Origin: Candolleomyces eurysporus
Lineage: Eukaryota; Basidiomycota; Agaricomycetes; Agaricales; Psathyrellaceae
Assembly: GCA_027579435.1 (NCBI GenBank)
Contig: JANBPK010000491.1
Span: 1 to 12,104 of the forward strand
Reading direction: 5' to 3'
DNA length: 12,104 nt
Under the pieces are notes generated by a model that had not been told where the DNA came from, did no database searches, and saw only the letters and a program-made list of their open reading frames with translations. The position numbers were made by a program, and so were the translations under genes. Within the stretch, counting starts at the first letter, position 1. The number at the start of each line of letters is the position of its first letter. Shown piece by piece: positions 7,687-12,104 of this stretch.

Positions 7687-8037
7687 TCAGCCGTGCATCA
7701 ATTTCCAAATAGACTTCAAATAGTCTTTAGAGTAGCTGAGGTTGAATTTCTCGTTGACGGAAAGGAGGAATGCCAAACCGAAGTTTGCTTCCATATTGGC
7801 GGGGAGAATACACATGCGAGTTCCGAGGCATTTTGACTCGGGTACATTGTACCACGGTTGTCTGCCAAGAATTTGTACGCCGGTGTGCATCATTTCGGCG
7901 TCTACGCTTTCTGCTGCCTTTTGATGAGTTGTCGCTTTTTTTGCCTTTCTCCTTTGTCCGATAATACTGACCGCATCCGTTCGCCGGCGATTGCCTTGCC
8001 TTTTGCCATCTTCGTTCTCTCCGTGACTCAACGGCAT
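7687..8037 (-). pseudogene. Relic or truncated minus-strand gene of unit A
   Basis: The open frame encodes 116 residues. The C-terminal 45 or so (ILPANMEANFGLAF, then SVNEKFN and KDYLKSIWKLMHG before the stop) are shared with unit B (11309 to about 11170). There the same region reads LPTKEANFSWAF and a 2-bp difference shifts the frame. The N-terminal half is Lys/Arg-rich low complexity. No TATA box or matching 5' half was found. A separate minus-strand frame at about 8150-8045 (YHEKMAERSRKAAAIATEE) may be another piece. The GLAF/SWAF motif faintly recalls QYGQAFF of the intact protein at 2689-2135, so all may be one family. It is best read as a decayed gene. Confidence 0.4.
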
Positions 8038-8465
8038 CGTCGCCTTTGATCCTCTCCCTTCGGCATCTCCTCGGTGGCTATGGCCGCAGCCTTTCTGCTT
8101 CGTTCAGCCATCTTTTCATGGTAGCTCACTTTGTATCGTCTGGTTGGCCGCAAAGATCGTGATAGTCCCGTCTCGGATCCCTCATTTCTGTCTCCTTGTT
8201 GTTTACTTGGGCTTGCTGTACCTCATTATTTTATTTCACCGTTCAACCATAGATTGATTGTTCCACCTTACTATACTGTAGAAATCAGCTTGTAGATGGC
8301 CTTTGTTGTGTTCCGTTAATGTTATTCCAATAAAACCAGTAAACCAAGTCAAAATGCCTGGGAGTTACGCCGCGCAGAGCGTCGGCCCACTTCCTCTATG
8401 TCGTTTTAGGGTGTGTGTGTGTGTGTGGCAAAGTGTGTACCTGTCCCCTTTTCATTTATCCTTTG
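8038..8465. other. Spacer between units A and B
   Basis: It lies between the minus-strand relic and the promoter of J-protein copy B. It contains the GT microsatellite at 8411-8438. I see no match to the equivalent region before copy A except from the GT tract onward, and no gene apart from the possible relic piece near 8045-8150. Confidence 0.45.
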
Positions 8466-8485
8466 ACACGTGTGCGGTATTTAAA
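8466..8485 (+). promoter_or_regulatory. Core promoter of J-protein gene B
   Basis: CACGTG (8467-8472) and TATTTAAA (8478-8485) are spaced exactly as in copy A, so promoter elements are retained although the original start codon is lost. Confidence 0.5.
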
Positions 8486-8700
8486 CCGCGAGACTATAAG
8501 TGTCTATTTTATACGTTTCTCACCAACACCATTCTTGCATCGCTTCCTCCGAGCCCCCTTCACAGCTCTTCCTTTGCTGTAGGTGGTATCGGCGGTGGTG
8601 GATTGGACTTGGACTGAGAAGAGCGTCAACTGTCGGACCCAACACATTCTGGGAGCGAGACCTACTCCTCCTCGGCTTAGCTTGGGTGATCTACTTGATC

Positions 8701-8868
8701 TACAGTCGCAAAGGCATTGCAAAGGACAGTTCCTCGCCGCGTGGCTCAGCAAAAGGTCCAAAAGTGCCGCCGATGGACTTCGAACACAATCGCAAAGACA
8801 CTGCGAAGGACAGTATTTGGCCGAATGGCTCTGCCAAAGGTCCAAAGATCCCACTGATGGACTTCGAG
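8701..8868 (+). repeat. Two tandem 84-bp units encoding 28-residue repeats (copy B)
   Basis: Units 8701-8784 and 8785-8868 correspond to those of copy A. In copy B the predicted start (8773) falls near the end of the first unit, so only the second would be translated whole. Confidence 0.8.
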
Positions 8869-10220
8869 AAACTGAGCTATTACGAGGTTCTTGAAGTTCC
8901 AGAAGACGTGACTGCCGATGATCTCAAGGTGCGTGTTTGACTATACAGAAGCCTGAGTAACTCAGAACCCTTTCCATTGTAGAAAGCTCATCGAAGGAAG
9001 GCTCTCGAACACCATCCAGACAAGAACCTGGACGATACGGATGAGGCGAAAGTGCGGTTTTCCAAAGTGCAGGAGGCGTACGAGGTATGCATCGCTCTCC
9101 GTTTCAAGCGTGTTGCTAGGGTATTGACCCTTTGAAGACTCTGAGTGACCCAAACGTACGTCACATGAGACTACCTCAGAATGTTTGGCTGATCATTGTG
9201 GATCCCACAGCTCCGAGCTGACTACGACTCCGAAAGAGCAATTCCTCCTGCCCCTGCGGATTCATCTTGTTCAGGTTTGGAAGCTCACAATGTTTCTCCA
9301 AGTGAAGACCCTACTGACAAGTGGTGTGTTCTCTTGAATACACTCCTTCGTGTCTTCAGGCAGGAGCTTTGACGCTGAAGGCTCGTTCCCTGAAGCAATT
9401 AATCGACTCACACCGGCAAGGTATATTTCTCAGAGTACACCACCAAGAGGCGCGAAGAGCATTTCTATTCCTGATCTTGTAATTTTTCTCCGGGCGTTTG
9501 GTTTATACCAACAGTTGTCTCATGGACTCGACGCCGAGGTACGTCCTTCCGAATCCGCTCGAGCTCAAGTTCCGCTTTTGGAGAATGTTGTCTCATCAAC
9601 ATTACAGACGTTCTTCACGATCTTCGATAGCCTGTTCAGGTGCATAGCGTACGACGAGTCTAACCATGGTGGCTGCAGTATGGGTACAATGCCTTGCTTC
9701 GGCGGCATGTGCTATCGCTGGAATGCGAGGGATGCGTATTACTGTGATGAACACCGGAATGGGCCATTCATTGAGGACTTTTACAACCATTGGACGAAGT
9801 TCAAAACAAAGAAGAACTTCGACTGGATGGAGTTCTGCGACGTGCGGGCGCAAGACGCAGGCAACCGTCGGATACGAAGGTACGCTTTGATATTTGCTTG
9901 GGGGTCTTTGAGAACTTTGAGTTAATTGACCAGCACAAAATCAGGGCGGTAAATAAGCATAACAGCCTTACCCGGCAGCGGTATAAAAAGGATTACGAGG
10001 AGATCGTTTCAGTACGTTCCCCCTAATGCATCGACCCTCTTTTTGTGGATACTGATACCATCGATATATTCTACAGGACCTGGCCAGGAACTTGAGAAAT
10101 ATGGATGTTCGCCATCAGCGATATCTGTTAGTGCCGAAGCGCCCTCAAACGAATCCGCAGAACCAAAACAATAACAAGAAGAAGNAAAAAGAAAAAGGGC
10201 GGATGGTGATGAGATCCTGA
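8773..10220 (+). CDS. Jjj1/DNAJC21-like J-domain protein without anchor (copy B, start codon lost)
   Basis: Exons by comparison with copy A: 8773-8928, 8983-9084, 9138-9155, 9211-9320, 9364-9538, 9608-9879, 9945-10011, 10077-10220, giving 347 residues. The position matching copy A's ATG (8644-8646) reads ACA. No ATG in any frame occurs between the TATA-like box and 8773, where ATG sits in a strong GCCGCCGATGG context and in frame. Translation probably starts there and omits the hydrophobic anchor and most of repeat 1. HPD (residues 63-65), LSDPNLRADYDSERA, MPCFG, FYNHW and the [10 protein letters not shown] region are all kept, with no stop or frameshift, so it may still work as a soluble co-chaperone. 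Non-AUG initiation restoring the anchor is an alternative. N at 10185 occupies the same place as N 5861 in copy A and makes the Lys-rich C-terminus uncertain. Confidence 0.7.
9138..9155 (+). other. 18-nt micro-exon within the J domain (copy B)
   Basis: Identical in sequence to that of copy A, encoding TLSDPN. The flanking introns (9085-9137 and 9156-9210) differ at a few bases and by 2 bp in length. Confidence 0.8.
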
Positions 10221-10550
10221 AGCTTCCTCTTACTTTAGCGTATCAATCCGAACTTCTTGAGTCCTTTTGCTCGGAAATCCGTGTATATAGTCTAGCATGT
10301 ATGCTGTATGTAGTAGTCAATTTGGTATGCTCCTAGTTAGCAACCTAGAACTAGTTCGATGATGTTCAATTATACATTCACTTTTGGCAAGCATCACGCA
10401 GAACCACTGGACCTCAGGTGGTCTACTTTCAAGGGTTCCACGCAGACGCCATTCAAAATAGTGTTGATTTTCCTCTCGCAGAGACGCGGTAACGTCGGCA
10501 GCCTCTGGCTCATGCCACAAGAAGCATCCAGAGAGAGGGACTCCTTTCGT
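10221..10550 (+). other. 3' UTR of copy B and junction of the deletion
   Basis: Bases 10221-10406 match the 3' flank of copy A, with an extra insertion of roughly 15 bp near 10320-10340. Bases 10407-10541 are not clearly related to the 1015 bp found at this place in unit A. Similarity resumes at about 10542. Confidence 0.6.
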
Positions 10551-10651
10551 AGTTCTTCAACAAAGTTCCGGAGCAAGACAAGGAGACCATGGTTGCATTT
10601 TTGCACGATCTTGGGATGTGCACTGGCGCTGATATTTCAAGAGCACTGTAG
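10551..10651 (+). pseudogene. Remnant of the nucleotidyltransferase gene (last 33 codons)
   Basis: The frame reads FFNKVPEQDKETMVAFLHDL and so on to a stop at 10649-10651. It matches the C-terminus of the copy A gene with few changes and a 3-bp deletion before the stop. GG, D-x-D and everything upstream are gone, so it cannot encode an active enzyme. Confidence 0.85.
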
Positions 10652-11166
10652 CCCTGGCTTTATTATTTTAAACATCCGATGGCTGAAACCTCTCGCCGTT
10701 ACCTAACAGAACCATCCCTCACTCTTCCTGCATTCTACAACCCAACGCTTATTTGTAAACTTACGCTTGCACTCGCCCAACTCAGCGTTATAATATGGAT
10801 CTAACTTTTCTGCTGGTCTATTCTCTCAATCTCGTGTCAATTTTTCTGAGGAGCTCTTCACTTCTGCAGTTCAGTATTTATCTGTCCCATATTGCAGATC
10901 GAGAGGAAGATACTTCAGTATCAGTCGCTGAGAGCTGTATGCGCATTACTAGAAAAAACATCGACACGGACACTCTACTCATAAAAACCCGCCCATATGC
11001 CTTATTACTAGCCTGCTCCCGTATATCCCAAAGAGGTCTGACATTGAGCCAGACGAAAAGCCGTAAAACTCGTATAAACTCTAATCCGTTTCATCAAGCT
11101 CGAGCGTTACAACCAAGTGATAATATCCAAGCTCTCCGTTTAAAACTCGTAAATCTTTCGCTCAGC
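10652..11166. other. Duplicated non-coding-like stretch of unit B
   Basis: Counterpart of 7194-7686. A 133-codon ATG frame (10795-11196) exists, but its differences from unit A are mostly at first and second codon positions, so I do not call it a gene. Confidence 0.5.
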
Positions 11167-11697
11167 CGTGCATCAGTTTCCAAATACTTCAAATAGTCTT
11201 CAGAGTAGTTGAAGCTCTCGTTGACGGGAAGGAGGCCTAGGAACGCCCAACTGAAGTTTGCTTCTTTTGTCGGCAGGTTCGGGTACAAAGTCATGGTCAC
11301 CAGGCTCATCGTCGCTCAAGTCGTCGTACGGAGTGATCTAAGAAGGCAGAGGAAGTGGCGTCTTTCTTTCACCCGGTATCTTCAACGGGAAGATCGGGAG
11401 ATACATTGGTATGAAGACTACGTCCTTTCTTTTTAGAACGTTCCTAATCTCAGGACGACATTTGCTCCGTGGAAGGATAATTTCTTTGTTCCAGAGCCCA
11501 GAGAAATTTTTGGTAACCCCTTCTGATTTGCAGATCGCCTTGTATGGCTAAGATTCGGGGTGTCGTTCCTTGAGTTTGGTTTCACAGAAGATGGTCAAAG
11601 TGTCCGTAGGTACGGGCTGAGCCAGAGCCACAACGTACGTCAAAAAGCCCAAAATACGATTACAAGAGACCGAAAGTGAGGGAGACTCGGATGCCAT
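11167..11697 (-). pseudogene. Decayed relative of the 184-aa minus-strand gene (unit B)
   Basis: From the ATG at 11697 the minus strand reads MASESPSLSV and then PVPTDTLTIFCETKLKE, which aligns with PLPPDAFTLFSEIVIQE of the intact protein at 2689. The frame then stops at a TAG, but a neighbouring frame continues the similarity (RILAIQGDLQ against RLTLAHFQGSQQ, then FLWAL against SQAWADF), indicating a frameshift. Further stops follow, then an acidic stretch (YDDLSDDEPGDHDFVPEP) and, in another frame, LPTKEANFSWAF, shared with the unit A relic. A TATA box lies about 96 bp upstream. Introns could rescue part of it (for example an 84-bp GT...TTCTTAG candidate), but no model I tried stays open throughout. 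Confidence 0.5.
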
Positions 11698-11792
11698 TGC
11701 TGAGGTCAAGTGCTAGGGATTCCGAGTCAGTCGAACCGGCGATGAGGTGGGTCGATAAGTCAAAGGTGCGGACAGCTCAAATAAACAGGCCG

Positions 11793-11800
11793 CTTATATA
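11793..11800 (-). promoter_or_regulatory. TATA box of the minus-strand pseudogene
   Basis: TATATAAG on the minus strand, about 96 bp before the ATG at 11697. Surroundings resemble those of the TATA box at 2799-2806 (a GGCC element just upstream on the plus-strand reading). Confidence 0.4.
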
Positions 11801-12081
11801 GGTTGGAGAAGCCCCCATACAGAGTAAATGACGCTCTACCCACATTATATCTGTACATGGATGAAGCACAAAACCCCTATACATCCTTACTCCTTCAAAG
11901 CTTTGGGCTAAAGAGGAAAGAAGGCGAACAGGGGCAGACTTTCTAGTTCAGGGACCTCATTTGTCATCATCGGGATCAATAAATACGGCCTTGGTGGCGT
12001 CAAGCCTTTTGCTTCCTGACCACCACCACCTCACCCCCGTGAAACCATTGTGTCTCCGTTTCTGCGTTTCAAGCATCCGAA
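11801..12081. other. Intergenic region, probable divergent promoter
   Basis: It separates the minus-strand pseudogene from a plus-strand start at 12082. An A/T-rich box (AATAAATA, about 11978-11985) stands about 100 bp before that ATG, a spacing like the other genes here. Nothing else is seen. Confidence 0.4.
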
Positions 12082-12104
12082 ATGGCTGCAAACGCTGCGG
12101 GACT
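12082..12104 (+). CDS. First codons of a plus-strand gene (3' partial)
   Basis: GAAATGGCT at 12079-12087 is a good initiation context, followed by an open frame reading MAANAAG to the window edge. It comes after a pyrimidine-rich leader. Too short to identify. Confidence 0.4.

Larger units (their letters stand above)
4064..7830 (+). repeat. Tandem duplication unit A
   Basis: Unit A runs from a GT-rich tract and promoter through the J-protein gene, the nucleotidyltransferase gene, a conserved 3' stretch and the end of a minus-strand relic. It is alignable to unit B (8411 to about 11290) in exons, introns, promoter and 3' flank. The main gap is 6066-7080, which is absent from unit B. Left and right limits are judged by eye. 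Confidence 0.85.
8411..11290 (+). repeat. Tandem duplication unit B
   Basis: It repeats unit A in the same order and orientation. J-protein exon lengths are identical from exon 2 onward; introns differ by at most 2 bp. Unit B has 135 bp (10407-10541) where unit A has 1015 bp (6066-7080), which removes most of the nucleotidyltransferase gene. Confidence 0.85.

Noticed and set aside
8500..8772. Start of J-protein B at 8500
   Set aside because: The codon there is GTG, which a fungal gene would not normally use, and it lies in the probable 5' leader close to the TATA-like box. The first ATG is at 8773.

Overview
The window looks like nuclear DNA of a filamentous basidiomycete fungus, most likely an agaricomycete. 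Coding sequence is broken by many short introns (about 43-75 bp) with GT(A/G)NGT-type donors and CTGAC/CTGAT branch-like motifs. Intergenic spaces are long, genes lie on both strands, and TATA-like boxes sit about 100-170 bp upstream of ATGs. No rRNA, tRNA, CRISPR array or transposase was recognised. Four ambiguous bases (N at 1944, 5755, 5861 and 10185), three of them beside homopolymers, point to a draft assembly.

Layout. Bases 1-1082 hold the last exon of a low-complexity transcription-factor-like protein, possibly the C-terminal half of an HSF-type factor. Bases 1083-2134 are intergenic. Bases 2689-2135 (minus) encode an intact 184-residue protein of unknown function with its own TATA box. 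Bases 2690-4060 hold no convincing gene.

From about 4064 to 11290 there is an imperfect tandem duplication. Its copies are 4324 bp apart at both ends of the J-protein gene. Each unit reads: E-box/TATA promoter, an eight-exon gene for a Jjj1/DNAJC21-like J-domain co-chaperone (plus), a nucleotidyltransferase-fold gene (plus), about 500 bp of conserved non-coding-like sequence, then a decayed minus-strand gene that seems related to the intact gene at 2135-2689. In unit A the J protein is complete (390 aa), with an N-terminal hydrophobic anchor and two 28-residue repeats. In unit B the ATG has become ACA, and the first AUG downstream of the TATA box would give a 347-aa protein without the anchor. 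Unit A carries the nucleotidyltransferase gene, with either a frameshift or a third exon. Unit B keeps only its last 33 codons because about 1 kb is replaced by 135 bp. The minus-strand gene is a relic in both units.

Bases 11801-12104 are intergenic and end in the probable first codons of another plus-strand gene (ATG at 12082).

The duplicated J-protein/nucleotidyltransferase/minus-strand gene module is the accessory part of the window. A shared function for these genes is not shown by the sequence; only their physical linkage and joint duplication are seen.
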